Source: Chlorobiaceae bacterium
Lineage (GTDB): Bacteria > Bacteroidota > Chlorobiia > Chlorobiales > Chlorobiaceae
Assembly (NCBI GenBank): GCA_013335115.1
Contig: JAAXWQ010000001.1
Location: 310,001-374,000, forward strand
Length of the DNA stretch: 64,000 nt
Reading direction: 5' to 3'
Both the position numbers and the translations under genes were made by a program. Shown in pieces: positions 25,923 through 36,438 of the stretch (the first letter of the stretch is position 1; every line of letters begins with the position of its first letter). A model generated the notes under the pieces. That model searched no databases and was not told the DNA's origin. It saw only the letters and a list, made by a program, of their open reading frames with translations.

Positions 25923-26790
25923 GTCCAAGAGCCTCAACAGGAAACTCCTCAAGGCCCTGCTGCAGGCGGCCATAACCGTGGCTGCGCTCTCCATCGTGCT
26001 GCGCAAGGTTGACCTGCACCGCCTGGGCATGCTCGTCTCCCACGCCAACCCCTGGCACCTGCTTGGGGCGGCCATTTTCTTCAACATCTCCAAGGTCGTG
26101 AACGCGCTGCGGCTGAACCGCTTCTTCAGGGCGATCGGGCTCCGGCTCCCGGAGTGGTACAACCTCAAGCTCTACTACCTGGGAATGTTCTACAACCTGT
26201 TCCTGCCGGGCGGGGTCGGCGGCGACGGCTACAAGATCTTCATCCTGAAAAAGCACCACGGCATGACGGTGATGAACGTGTTCAGCGCGGTGTTCTGGGA
26301 CCGGGTGAGCGGTATCTTCGCGCTGCTCTTCCTGTCGGCCGTGCTACTGCTGCCGAGCGGGTTCCTGGTGCTCTACCCCCGGCTGACGATATGGGCGTGG
26401 GCAATCATCATCACGGCCTACCCCCTCTCGGTGCTGCTGACCCGCCTCATGTACCGGCAGTTCCTTTCCGTCTTCGTCCCGACGGCAATCGAATCGCTCC
26501 TCGTGCAGGCGACGCAGCTGATCTCGGCGTGGTTCATCCTCATGGCGATCTCGGCGACATCGAACCAGATCGACTACCTGGCCATCTTCCTCATCTCGTC
26601 GGTCGCGACCATCCTCCCGCTGACCATCGGGGGCGCAGGGGCACGCGAAGTGACCTTCTTCTACGCCCTCAGCCATCTCGGGCTCGACACCAACACCGGC
26701 GTGGCTCTCTCGCTCATCTTTTTCGTCATTTCGGCACTCTCCTCCCTACCGGGAATCCTGGCGAAGTTGCGGCACGAGCAGGCGGAATGA
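25915..26790 (+). CDS. UPF0104 / LPG-synthase-transmembrane-family protein, flippase-like
   Basis: 291 residues with about eight transmembrane helices; signatures of the lysylphosphatidylglycerol_TM/UPF0104 family include YYLGMFYNLFLPGGVGGDGYK and LPLTIGGAGAREVTFF. The start is TTG 25915, overlapping the preceding stop (TTGACTAA). In similar clusters this family sits beside DPM1-like enzymes and is proposed to help move polyprenyl-linked sugars; the function is not settled. Its stop lies directly before a short inverted repeat shared with the end of recJ. Confidence 0.8.
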   Translation: MTKSKSLNRKLLKALLQAAITVAALSIVLRKVDLHRLGMLVSHANPWHLLGAAIFFNISKVVNALRLNRFFRAIGLRLPEWYNLKLYYLGMFYNLFLPGGVGGDGYKIFILKKHHGMTVMNVFSAVFWDRVSGIFALLFLSAVLLLPSGFLVLYPRLTIWAWAIIITAYPLSVLLTRLMYRQFLSVFVPTAIESLLVQATQLISAWFILMAISATSNQIDYLAIFLISSVATILPLTIGGAGAREVTFFYALSHLGLDTNTGVALSLIFFVISALSSLPGILAKLRHEQAE

Positions 26791-26799
26791 AGAATGCTG

Positions 26800-26885
26800 A
26801 GTGATGAGTGATGAATTAATAAAGAGGTAGGGGTTCCATGGGGGTCATAAGATCATTCATCACTCATCATTCATCACTCATCACT
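26800..26885. repeat. Inverted repeat built from GATGAGT-type units, shared 3' end of convergent genes
   Basis: A perfect 17-base arm (26800-26816, AGTGATGAGTGATGAAT) is repeated inverted at 26869-26885, and almost perfectly at 26855-26871. The arms consist of short tandem GATGAGT/GATGAAT units. The element lies between convergent genes and its right arm forms the last codons and stop of recJ. It may act as a two-way terminator, although no T tract follows; the low complexity suggests a mobile or slippage-born intergenic repeat. Confidence 0.7.
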
Positions 26886-28582
26886 ACTAAATCCTTCAGT
26901 TTCAGCTGCAGGTACTCCCGGCCGTTCCACTGCTTGCGCTCGGGTACGTAAACGAGTTGCAACCGGGCGTCTCGACCCATGCGGGTCAGGTCTTCATAGA
27001 TATCGGGACGGTCGAAAGCGATGACCTCGACGGCTGGCCCCTTGCCCTCCTTCACCATGAACTTGACGTGGCGCTCCTTGAGCAGCCTTGGCGTTCCGGA
27101 GAGCGAACAGTTCCCTGACACGAACAGGGGCTCGCGGTTGCCGAAGCCGAAAGGGGAGAACTGCCCGAGCACGTTCATGAACCGCTGGGTGATCTCCCGT
27201 ATGCCGAGCTCGGCGTCGACGAGCAGTTCCCGCTGGCGCTCTTCAACCGGCAGCAGGTCACGGCACACCTCGTCGAACCGCTTCCTGAAACCCGAAAGCT
27301 GTTCCGGCCTGAGCGTCAGGCCGGCAGCCTGGTGATGGCCTCCGAACTGTTCGAGGTGGTCGCGGCACTCATGGAGGACATCATAGATATTGAGGTTGCC
27401 GATGCTCCTGACCGAGCCTTTGACCAAGCCGTTCATCCGGCCCATGATCACGGTCGGCAGGGCGTATTTGTCGAGGATCTTCGAAGCCACGATACCCAGC
27501 ACGCCGAGATGCCAATCCTCGTCGTACAGCACGATCGACGAGCAGTAGGTTGCGCAGTGGCCGGCGACCATCGTCTCGGCCCTGGCCATGATGCCCGCGT
27601 CGATCTCCCTGCGCCGGGTGTTCAGCTCTTCGAGTGCGGCGGCATGGCGCCCGGCTTCGCCAGCATCCCGCGCCAGCAGCCACTGCATGGCGCTGCGCGC
27701 CGACTCCATCCTCCCTGCGGCATTGATGCGCGGGGCGATGCCGAAGGCTATATTGGTCATGCTGATCTCTTCGGGCCGGACGTTCATCAAGACAGACATC
27801 GCCTTGAGGCACTCCCTCGGGGCCTCCCGCAGGCGGCGGAGCCCCTCATGGAGGTAGGCCCGGTTCTCCTGCTGCAGCGAAACCATGTCGGCGGCGGAGG
27901 CTATCGCAACGAGGTCGAGGTACTGCTCCCACGCCCCGGGGCGGCCACCCTCAGCCTGGACGATGGCCTGCATGAGCTTGAAGGCGACACCGCAACCGCA
28001 CAGCTCACGGAACGGATAGGCGCAACCGTCGACCTTGGGATCGAGGATGGCGAACGCCTCGGGGAGTTCTCCGGCCTCGTGGTGGTCGCAGATGATCACT
28101 TCGATCCCCTGTGCCGAGCACTTGCGGACCTCGTCGACGGCACGGATGCCGCAGTCGACCGTGACGATGAGCGTCACCTGACGTTCGACGGCGAAGGCGA
28201 TCCCCTCGTCCGACAGGCCGTAGCCCTCCGTGAAGCGGTCGTTGATATAGTGGCAGACATCCGCGCCGCGCCCTTCGAGGAACATCGACAGCATGGCCGT
28301 GCCGGTCGTGCCGTCCACATCGTAGTCGCCGTAGATCATGATCCTTTCGCCGCTGCCGACAGCCCTCGTGAGGCGCTTCACCGCCGTCTCCATGTCCTTG
28401 AACAGGAACGGTGACGGCACGCTGTCGAGCGAAGGCCGGAAGAACCGGCGAGCATCGTCGAAGGTCGATATGCCACGGTTGCAGAGCGCAGCGGCTATGG
28501 GCTCGCTGACGTTGATCGCCTTCGAAAGTTCCATGACGAGGCTTTCGTCGGGCTCGAGGCGGGTCCATCGGTAACGCTTCAT
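26867..28582 (-). CDS. recJ: Single-stranded-DNA-specific exonuclease RecJ
   Basis: 571 residues, typical for RecJ, a 5'-3' ssDNA exonuclease in recombination and mismatch repair. DHH-family motifs are visible: DYDVDG (86-91), VTVDCGI, and CDHHE, followed by a DHHA1 segment with GGHHQAAGLTL and a C-terminal OB-like domain. ATG 28582 (MKRYRWTRLEPDES) is preferred; upstream in-frame codons would add an unlike extension. The last residues VVMSDE are encoded by an intergenic repeat, so the natural C-terminus has probably been extended by a few residues. It is divergent from fbp. Confidence 0.95.
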   Translation of the reverse strand: MKRYRWTRLEPDESLVMELSKAINVSEPIAAALCNRGISTFDDARRFFRPSLDSVPSPFLFKDMETAVKRLTRAVGSGERIMIYGDYDVDGTTGTAMLSMFLEGRGADVCHYINDRFTEGYGLSDEGIAFAVERQVTLIVTVDCGIRAVDEVRKCSAQGIEVIICDHHEAGELPEAFAILDPKVDGCAYPFRELCGCGVAFKLMQAIVQAEGGRPGAWEQYLDLVAIASAADMVSLQQENRAYLHEGLRRLREAPRECLKAMSVLMNVRPEEISMTNIAFGIAPRINAAGRMESARSAMQWLLARDAGEAGRHAAALEELNTRRREIDAGIMARAETMVAGHCATYCSSIVLYDEDWHLGVLGIVASKILDKYALPTVIMGRMNGLVKGSVRSIGNLNIYDVLHECRDHLEQFGGHHQAAGLTLRPEQLSGFRKRFDEVCRDLLPVEERQRELLVDAELGIREITQRFMNVLGQFSPFGFGNREPLFVSGNCSLSGTPRLLKERHVKFMVKEGKGPAVEVIAFDRPDIYEDLTRMGRDARLQLVYVPERKQWNGREYLQLKLKDLVVMSDE

Positions 28583-28681
28583 GGAACGGGCTTGAGAAAT
28601 GGAAAGAGGTCGAAGAATGTACGGATTATTCGACCCTTTCTTGAGGGAAAAATACGCCCTGAAGTCACAATGCCGGCGGGG

Positions 28682-28715
28682 CGATCTTGGTATTACTCGT
28701 GAAATAGCATAAATT
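28682..28715 (+). promoter_or_regulatory. Candidate fbp promoter, sequence block shared with pdxJ
   Basis: The block CGATCTTGGTATTACTC followed by GTGAAA (28682-28704) recurs almost unchanged upstream of pdxJ (50339-50360). It contains TTGGTATTACT, similar to an extended -10 (TGnTATnnT); alternatively TTGGTA at 28687-28692 and TAAATT at 28710-28715 are spaced 17 bases apart as -35/-10. It lies 58-80 bases upstream of the fbp ATG. Confidence 0.4.
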
Positions 28716-28761
28716 TTTTGGTCATGCACTCTTGCACCAACCTTTCCTGGATACCCGGACC

Positions 28762-29763
28762 ATGAACAGACTGACCACCATCGAAAGCCACTTCCTGCAG
28801 CAGCAAAAACTCTACCCCGAAGTCAACTCGGAGGTCACCGACCTGCTCAACGACGTCGCCTTTGCGGCCAAGCTGGTGCGGAACAAGGTCGTCCGCGCCG
28901 GACTCGCCGATATCCTCGGCATGGCCGGAAGCACCAACGTCCAGGGGGAGGAGGTCAAGAAGCTCGACCTGTTCGCCAACGAGCAGATCATCAACGCCAT
29001 CGGCCAGCACGGCAGGTTCGCCATCATGGGCTCCGAAGAGAACGACAGCATCATCATCCCGCCGGTGAACGAAACCGGGAACTACGCCCTGCTCTTCGAC
29101 CCGCTCGACGGTTCGTCGAACATCGACGTGAACGTCAGCGTGGGCACGATCTTCTCGATCTACCGCCTCAAGGCAGACGACCCCGGCCAGGCGAGCCTTG
29201 AGGACTGCCTGCAGAGCGGCGCCGAACAGGTCGCGGCGGGCTACGTCATCTATGGCTCTTCGGTGGTGCTGGTCTACACGACCGGCCATGGCGTGCATGG
29301 CTTCACCTACGACCCGGGAATCGGCGAGTTCCTGCTCTCACACGAAAACATCACCACGCCGGAACGCGGCAAGTACTACTCGATCAACGAGGGCTCCTGG
29401 GCGCAGCTCAATGATGGCACGAAGCGCTACATCGACTACCTCAAGGAGGAGGACCCGTCGACCGGCCGTCCCTACAGCACCCGCTACATCGGTTCGCTCG
29501 TGGCCGACTTCCACCGGAACCTGCTGACCGGCGGCATCTTCGTCTACCCGGCCACCAAGAAGCACAAGAACGGCAAGCTCAGGCTCATGTACGAGGCCAA
29601 CCCGCTTGCCTTCATCTGCGAACAGGCTGGTGGCCGTGCCACTGACGGCCAGCGCCGGATCCTCGACATCAGCCCGGAGGAGCTGCACCAGCGCACCCCA
29701 CTCTACATCGGCAGCACCGACGACGTGCTCGTCGCCGAGGAGTTCGAAAGCGGTAGCCGCTGA
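28762..29763 (+). CDS. fbp: Fructose-1,6-bisphosphatase class I
   Basis: 333 residues. Class I FBPase hydrolyses fructose-1,6-bisphosphate to fructose-6-phosphate, the irreversible gluconeogenic step that an autotroph using the reverse TCA cycle needs to make sugars and glycogen. The metal-site signature [20 protein letters not shown] and the upstream GSEENDS acid pair are present, as is [15 protein letters not shown] near the C-terminus. ATG 28762 is chosen; an in-frame TTG 10 codons upstream is less likely. pepD follows after 15 bases. Confidence 0.95.
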   Translation: MNRLTTIESHFLQQQKLYPEVNSEVTDLLNDVAFAAKLVRNKVVRAGLADILGMAGSTNVQGEEVKKLDLFANEQIINAIGQHGRFAIMGSEENDSIIIPPVNETGNYALLFDPLDGSSNIDVNVSVGTIFSIYRLKADDPGQASLEDCLQSGAEQVAAGYVIYGSSVVLVYTTGHGVHGFTYDPGIGEFLLSHENITTPERGKYYSINEGSWAQLNDGTKRYIDYLKEEDPSTGRPYSTRYIGSLVADFHRNLLTGGIFVYPATKKHKNGKLRLMYEANPLAFICEQAGGRATDGQRRILDISPEELHQRTPLYIGSTDDVLVAEEFESGSR

Positions 29764-29778
29764 ACCGGGGAAACTCCT

Positions 29779-31245
29779 TTGACCGACATCCTGAACCTTG
29801 AACCGCAGAGGGTGTGGAAGCAGTTCCACGCCCTCACGCAGATACCGCGCCCCTCCGGCCACGAGGAGCAGGCCAGGGAGTTCCTCTCCGCGTTCGGCAG
29901 GAAACTCGGGCTTGAAACCATTGCCGACGGGGCAGGCAACATCATCATCCGAAAGCCGGCCACGCCAGGCATGGGACACCGCAGGGGGATCGTCCTGCAG
30001 GCCCACCTCGACATGGTGCCGCAGAAGGACAGCTCTACGGAACACGACTTCCTGCGCGATCCGATCGAGACGATCGTCGACGGAGGGTGGGTAAGGGCAA
30101 AAGGCACCACCCTCGGTGCCGACAATGGCATCGGCCTGGCCGCAGCACTGGCGGTGCTCGAGTCGTCCGACATCCCCCATGGACCGCTTGAGGCGCTCTT
30201 CACCGGCAACGAGGAGGCGGGCATGACGGGTGCACGCGGCCTGCAGCCGGGGCTGCTGAAGGGGAGCATCCTCCTGAACCTGGATTCCGAAGAGGAGGGG
30301 GAGCTGTTCGTCGGCTGTGCCGGGGGACTCGACGCCGTCGCGGCATTCGATACACCGGAACGGACGACCCCGCCGGGCATGCAGGGATTCCGGATCACGG
30401 TCACCGGCCTCCGGGGCGGGCACAGCGGCATGGACATCGGCCTCGGCAGGGGTAACGCCAACAAGGTCATGAACCGCCTCCTGCACGACGCCCACGGCCG
30501 CTACGGGCTCCTCCAAGGCTCAATCGAGGGCGGTAGCCTCCGCAACGCGATCCCGAGGGAGTCGTTCGCCCATGTCGCCGTTCCGGTGTCGAACGTCGAA
30601 GGCTTCCACACATCGTTCGACACCCTTGCGGCATCGATCCGCAAGGAGCTCTCCGCGACCGAACCGGACCTGCGCATCGCAGCCGCACCGGCAGGCCTGC
30701 CGGACAGCGTGATCGAAGACGATGCGAGCGGACGCCTTCTTAAAGCCGTCCACGCCTGCCCGAACGGCGTGATGCGCATGAGCGACACCATGGGAGGCCT
30801 CGTCGAAACCTCGGTCAACCTTGCCATCGTCCGGTCGACGAAAGGCGCCGTAACGGTCGAGTGCCTGCTCAGGAGTTCAGTTGATTCCTCGATGGAGGAT
30901 CTTTCGAAAATGGTCGGGAGCGTTTTCGGCCTGGCCGGTGCCACGACGCGTTTCGAAGGGGGCTACCCCGGTTGGAAACCAAACCCGGGTTCGCCGATCC
31001 TGAAGTTGATGAAGCAAATCCACGAAAGAAAGTCCGGCAGGGCGCCGGAGGTCCGGGCGGTGCATGCGGGCCTGGAATGCGGAATTTTGGGGGGCACCTA
31101 CCCGCGCCTCGACATGATCTCCTTCGGCCCGACCATCCGCCATCCCCACTCCCCCCACGAGAAGGCCGGGATCGACTCGGTCGGCAGGTTCTGGGAGATC
31201 CTCGTCGCCACCCTGGCGGCTTTGGGGGAAGAGAAAAATGACTGA
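29779..31245 (+). CDS. pepD: Cytosol non-specific dipeptidase (PepD, M20 family)
   Basis: 488 residues. An M20 metallopeptidase that cleaves dipeptides in the cytoplasm. Zinc-site segments are visible: LQAHLDMVPQ, TTLGADNGIGLAAALAV, the general-base region FTGNEEAGMTGA, and NLDSEEEGELFVGCAGG; the lid-domain segment GLRGGHSGMDIG is characteristic of PepD. The start is TTG 29779 with GGGG seven bases upstream; no better ATG exists near the conserved N-terminus (LNLEPQRVWKQFHAL). It ends immediately before a short GGGAC-type repeat. Confidence 0.92.
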   Translation: MTDILNLEPQRVWKQFHALTQIPRPSGHEEQAREFLSAFGRKLGLETIADGAGNIIIRKPATPGMGHRRGIVLQAHLDMVPQKDSSTEHDFLRDPIETIVDGGWVRAKGTTLGADNGIGLAAALAVLESSDIPHGPLEALFTGNEEAGMTGARGLQPGLLKGSILLNLDSEEEGELFVGCAGGLDAVAAFDTPERTTPPGMQGFRITVTGLRGGHSGMDIGLGRGNANKVMNRLLHDAHGRYGLLQGSIEGGSLRNAIPRESFAHVAVPVSNVEGFHTSFDTLAASIRKELSATEPDLRIAAAPAGLPDSVIEDDASGRLLKAVHACPNGVMRMSDTMGGLVETSVNLAIVRSTKGAVTVECLLRSSVDSSMEDLSKMVGSVFGLAGATTRFEGGYPGWKPNPGSPILKLMKQIHERKSGRAPEVRAVHAGLECGILGGTYPRLDMISFGPTIRHPHSPHEKAGIDSVGRFWEILVATLAALGEEKND

Positions 31246-31275
31246 AGGGACAACAGGGACATCAGTCCTTTTCCC
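31244..31275. repeat. Short GGGAC-type repeat between convergent genes
   Basis: AAGGGACAACAGGGACATCA followed by GTCCTTTTCCC lies between pepD (+) and the ymdB-like gene (-). GGAC-ATCA-GTCC followed by TTTT could form a weak terminator for pepD. The unit GGGAC/ACAGGGACATCA is the same kind as in the larger repeat downstream of queG (60413-60506). Confidence 0.5.
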
Positions 31276-31279
31276 TTTC

Positions 31280-32080
31280 CTAAAACTCCGGGTAAAAAAT
31301 CCTTTCGATCGCCAGGGCCTTTCCCGTGGCAGTGTCGAGGGTAAGCAGGACGGCAGAGAAGTGCACGTCGTCGGTGGCGCACTCATACTTGTGCGGGGTC
31401 TGGTAAAGCATCCGGTCCACGGCTGACTTTACCTGCATGCCAATCACCGAATGGTAGGGGCCGGTCATGCCCACGTCGGTCAGGTAGCCCGTGCCCTTCG
31501 GCATGATCCGCTCGTCGGCGGTCTGCACGTGGGTATGGGTGCCGATGACGGCCGAGACCCGGCCGTCGAGGTACCACCCGAGGCCGAGCTTCTCGGCGGT
31601 GGCTTCGGCATGGAAATCGACCACGATCATCGGCGACTGCTCCTTCACCTGCTTGATCACCCAGTCGGCCGTCCGGAACGGGCAGTCGATCGGGTTCATG
31701 AAGGTCCTTCCCTGCAGGTTCAGCACCGTGATGCTTCCCAGCCCCTTCGGCAGCCTGTAGGTCCCGAAACCTCGTCCGTAGGTCCCTTTCGGGTAGTTCT
31801 GCGGCCGGAGGACCCGTTCGTGGGTCTTGAGGGTTTCGAAGAAGTTGAAGTTGTTCCAGATATGGTTTCCGCCGGTCACGACGTCCACCCCCGCCTCGGT
31901 CATGAGGTTCAGCGCTTCAAGGCTCATGCCTTTACCGTTGTGCGCGTTCTCGCCGTTGCAGATGACGAAATCGACTTCGTGCTTCGAAATGAACCCTTTC
32001 AGCATCCTGCTCACGATCTGGAGGCCGGGGTTACCGACGACGTCGCCGATAAGGAGGATGTTTGCGGTTTTTGCGCTCAT
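31280..32080 (-). CDS. YmdB-type metallophosphoesterase (cyclic nucleotide phosphodiesterase family)
   Basis: 266 residues of the TIGR00282/YmdB family. Metal-binding motifs of calcineurin-like phosphoesterases are visible: LLIGDVVGNPG, ICNGENAH, TGGNHIWNN, VDFHAEATAEK, and IGTHTHVQTAD. Family members hydrolyse 2',3'-cyclic nucleotides or cAMP in the cytoplasm. ATG 32080 (MSAKTANILLIGD) places the first metal motif at the N-terminus as is normal; the longer upstream frame is not supported. It is divergent from the L,D-transpeptidase-like gene. Confidence 0.9.
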   Translation of the reverse strand: MSAKTANILLIGDVVGNPGLQIVSRMLKGFISKHEVDFVICNGENAHNGKGMSLEALNLMTEAGVDVVTGGNHIWNNFNFFETLKTHERVLRPQNYPKGTYGRGFGTYRLPKGLGSITVLNLQGRTFMNPIDCPFRTADWVIKQVKEQSPMIVVDFHAEATAEKLGLGWYLDGRVSAVIGTHTHVQTADERIMPKGTGYLTDVGMTGPYHSVIGMQVKSAVDRMLYQTPHKYECATDDVHFSAVLLTLDTATGKALAIERIFYPEF

Positions 32081-32201
32081 GGACTGCTGGTGGCTGGATT
32101 GATGGATTGACTGCTCTAAGGTAAGCAATGGCGGCAACATTGAAAACGCCGGCATCCGGCTTTTGCAGGAAATACCGCGCGGATGGCGTTATATTTCCAC
32201 C

Positions 32202-32840
32202 ATGACCAGCCCCACCCTGAAAACAGCCCTGCTCGCGGCCCTGGCCGCCATGCTCCTCTTCGTCCCGCCCGGCATCACCTTCCTCCTGCGCGACCCGGGG
32301 CAGGTCTCCGAAAAGGCCGTCGCCAAAGCGAAGGCCGAGCTCGGCCGCTACGCCCTGCTGCATCCGGAAGAGGAGATCCGCACCCTCGCGGTGGTGGACT
32401 TCTCGAAGCCCTCGTTCATGAAGCGTATGCTCCTCATCGACCTGCACAGCGGCCGGAGGTGGCCCTGTCGGGTGGCCCACGGCAGGCGAAGCGGGGAACT
32501 CCTGGCCCGAAGCTTCTCGAACGTGCCCGAATCGAACATGAGCAGCCTCGGCCTGTTCAGGGTCGGGCGCACCTACTCAGGAGAACACGGGATGGCCCTG
32601 CGCCTCGACGGCCTCGACTCGCTCTGCAACGGCAACGCTGCCCCGCGCGACATCGTCGTACACTCGGCGGACTACGTCTCCATACCCTACATCCTCTGGA
32701 ACCTCGCCACCTTCAACGGCCCGCGCATCGGCAGAAGCAACGGCTGCTTCGTGGTTTCGAGAGGCGACATCCTCCCTGTCGCCAGCCTCCTCGGCCGCGG
32801 TGGATTCATCTACGCCTGGGATAGTAGCGGGCCGCCGTGA
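32202..32840 (+). CDS. Murein L,D-transpeptidase catalytic-domain family protein, membrane-anchored or secreted
   Basis: 212 residues with one N-terminal hydrophobic segment (TALLAALAAMLLFVPPGITFLL). The C-terminal part resembles the murein L,D-transpeptidase catalytic-domain family: DIVVHSADYVSIP provides a histidine and GRSNGCFVVSRGD contains the S-x-GC nucleophile motif. A role in peptidoglycan cross-link editing or lipoprotein attachment in the periplasm is inferred from the family. Start ATG 32202 lies just after a TATATT box, so a very short leader is possible. A strong terminator follows. Confidence 0.8.
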   Translation: MTSPTLKTALLAALAAMLLFVPPGITFLLRDPGQVSEKAVAKAKAELGRYALLHPEEEIRTLAVVDFSKPSFMKRMLLIDLHSGRRWPCRVAHGRRSGELLARSFSNVPESNMSSLGLFRVGRTYSGEHGMALRLDGLDSLCNGNAAPRDIVVHSADYVSIPYILWNLATFNGPRIGRSNGCFVVSRGDILPVASLLGRGGFIYAWDSSGPP

Positions 32841-32886
32841 GCATTCCACTGATCCGTCCGATCTGACCAATCGGTTGACAGGAAAC

Positions 32887-32916
32887 AGCAAAGCCCGGCG
32901 TCTGCCGGGCTTTGCT
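32887..32916. terminator. Bidirectional intrinsic terminator
   Basis: A perfect 13-bp stem (AGCAAAGCCCGGC, 32887-32899, with its inverse at 32904-32916) closes a four-base loop GTCT. T-rich sequence follows on both strands. It sits between the convergent L,D-transpeptidase-like gene (+) and idh (-) and can serve both. Confidence 0.9.
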
Positions 32917-32939
32917 TTGGTAGGTCGTCGAGGATTGAC

Positions 32940-35267
<2,328 letters not shown>

Positions 35268-35295
35268 TCAGGCGCTATGGCTGGAAAATGGGTGG

Positions 35296-35315
35296 AAAAC
35301 CGGCTCGTGCCGGCC
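35296..35315 (-). terminator. Probable intrinsic terminator of fabI
   Basis: On the minus strand a short stem CCGGC-ACGA-GCCGG, extendable by G-T pairs, is followed directly by TTTTCC, some 15 bases after the fabI stop and before the idh promoter region. Confidence 0.55.
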
Positions 35316-35327
35316 TTCCGGGAAACC

Positions 35328-36209
35328 TTACCTGGATGGATAGAACTCGTCGAGGTCCACCCGCTGGGCAAGATCCTTGTCGTGCAGCACTTCATGCGCG
35401 AGCTTGATCATCGGAATGGTCGCCCCCATGGAGCTGTAACCGCCGTCGTGGAACAGGTTCTGCATGGTCACCTTGCGGGTAAGGTCGCTCAGGATCGTCA
35501 TGGTGTACTCGGCACACTCCTCGGCGGTGGCGTTGCCGAGCGGAGACATCAGTTCGCCGTAGTCATACATTTTCTCGAACCCGGGGATGCCGCTACCTGC
35601 CTTGGTGTAGGTGGGACTCTGCGAGATCGTGTTGATGCGGATGGCGCGTTTGGCCAGCCTCGGCCCGAAGCTGCGGGCAATCGACTCGAGGAGCGATTTG
35701 GCGTCGCCCATATCGGAATAGGTCCAGTAGTTTCGCTGCGACGCGATGTAGGAGAGCGCAACGATGCTTGCGCCGTCGTTGATCGCCTCGTTCTTGAGCG
35801 CGTAGGCCACCAGGCGGTGGAACGAAATGCCGGATACGTCGAGGGTCCTCATGAACCACTCATAGTTCAGGTCCTCGTAAGGAACCTGCTTGCGGATGTT
35901 CTGCGACATACCGATCGAGTGCACGATGAAATCGACCGGGCCGAACGTCTCCTTGAGCTCCTTGAAGCAGGCGTCGACATCCTCGTTCCTGGATGCGTCG
36001 CAAACAAGGACCGGCGCGTTGCCGCAGGCATCGGCGAGCTGCTGGAGGTTTCCAAGGCGGATGGCCATAGCAATGTTCGAAATGGCGATCTGGGCACCTT
36101 CACGATAAGCATGCAGGGCGATCTGCCAGCCAATGCTGCTTTCATCAAGAGGGCCGAAAATAATGCCTTTCTTCCCTTTCAACAAGCCATAGTGCGATTT
36201 CCCGGACAT
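35328..36209 (-). CDS. fabI: Enoyl-[acyl-carrier-protein] reductase (NADH), FabI
   Basis: 293 residues of the short-chain dehydrogenase fold, catalysing the last reduction in each fatty-acid elongation round. Catalytic residues match FabI: Tyr154 (LSYIASQ), Tyr164 and Lys171 in YSDMGDAK, the spacing Y-x6-K typical of FabI rather than the Y-x3-K of general SDRs. The N-terminal nucleotide site reads GIIFGPLDESSIGWQIALH. It is slightly longer than E. coli FabI because of an extended C-terminus, as in the Bacteroidetes/Chlorobi group. ATG 36209 is preferred over a GTG at 36248. Confidence 0.93.
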   Translation of the reverse strand: MSGKSHYGLLKGKKGIIFGPLDESSIGWQIALHAYREGAQIAISNIAMAIRLGNLQQLADACGNAPVLVCDASRNEDVDACFKELKETFGPVDFIVHSIGMSQNIRKQVPYEDLNYEWFMRTLDVSGISFHRLVAYALKNEAINDGASIVALSYIASQRNYWTYSDMGDAKSLLESIARSFGPRLAKRAIRINTISQSPTYTKAGSGIPGFEKMYDYGELMSPLGNATAEECAEYTMTILSDLTRKVTMQNLFHDGGYSSMGATIPMIKLAHEVLHDKDLAQRVDLDEFYPSR

Positions 36210-36438
36210 GGTATAAACTGGTTCTTTGTGGAGATAGGGGTATGCCACCCTGTTGATGGTCGTCCAAAGCTATCAAGATACAAGTTTCCCGTGAATAGTT
36301 AAACACTTCCCGGCAAAATTCCCGCAGACGGCTGCGCGGAGGACAGCTCACGGGACGCATTGAAAGGCAAGTCCCCGGGTCGGAACCGGGTCTTGCATGA
36401 AGGATGCGGACAAGGATGCCGCCAGGATACGCGGGACG

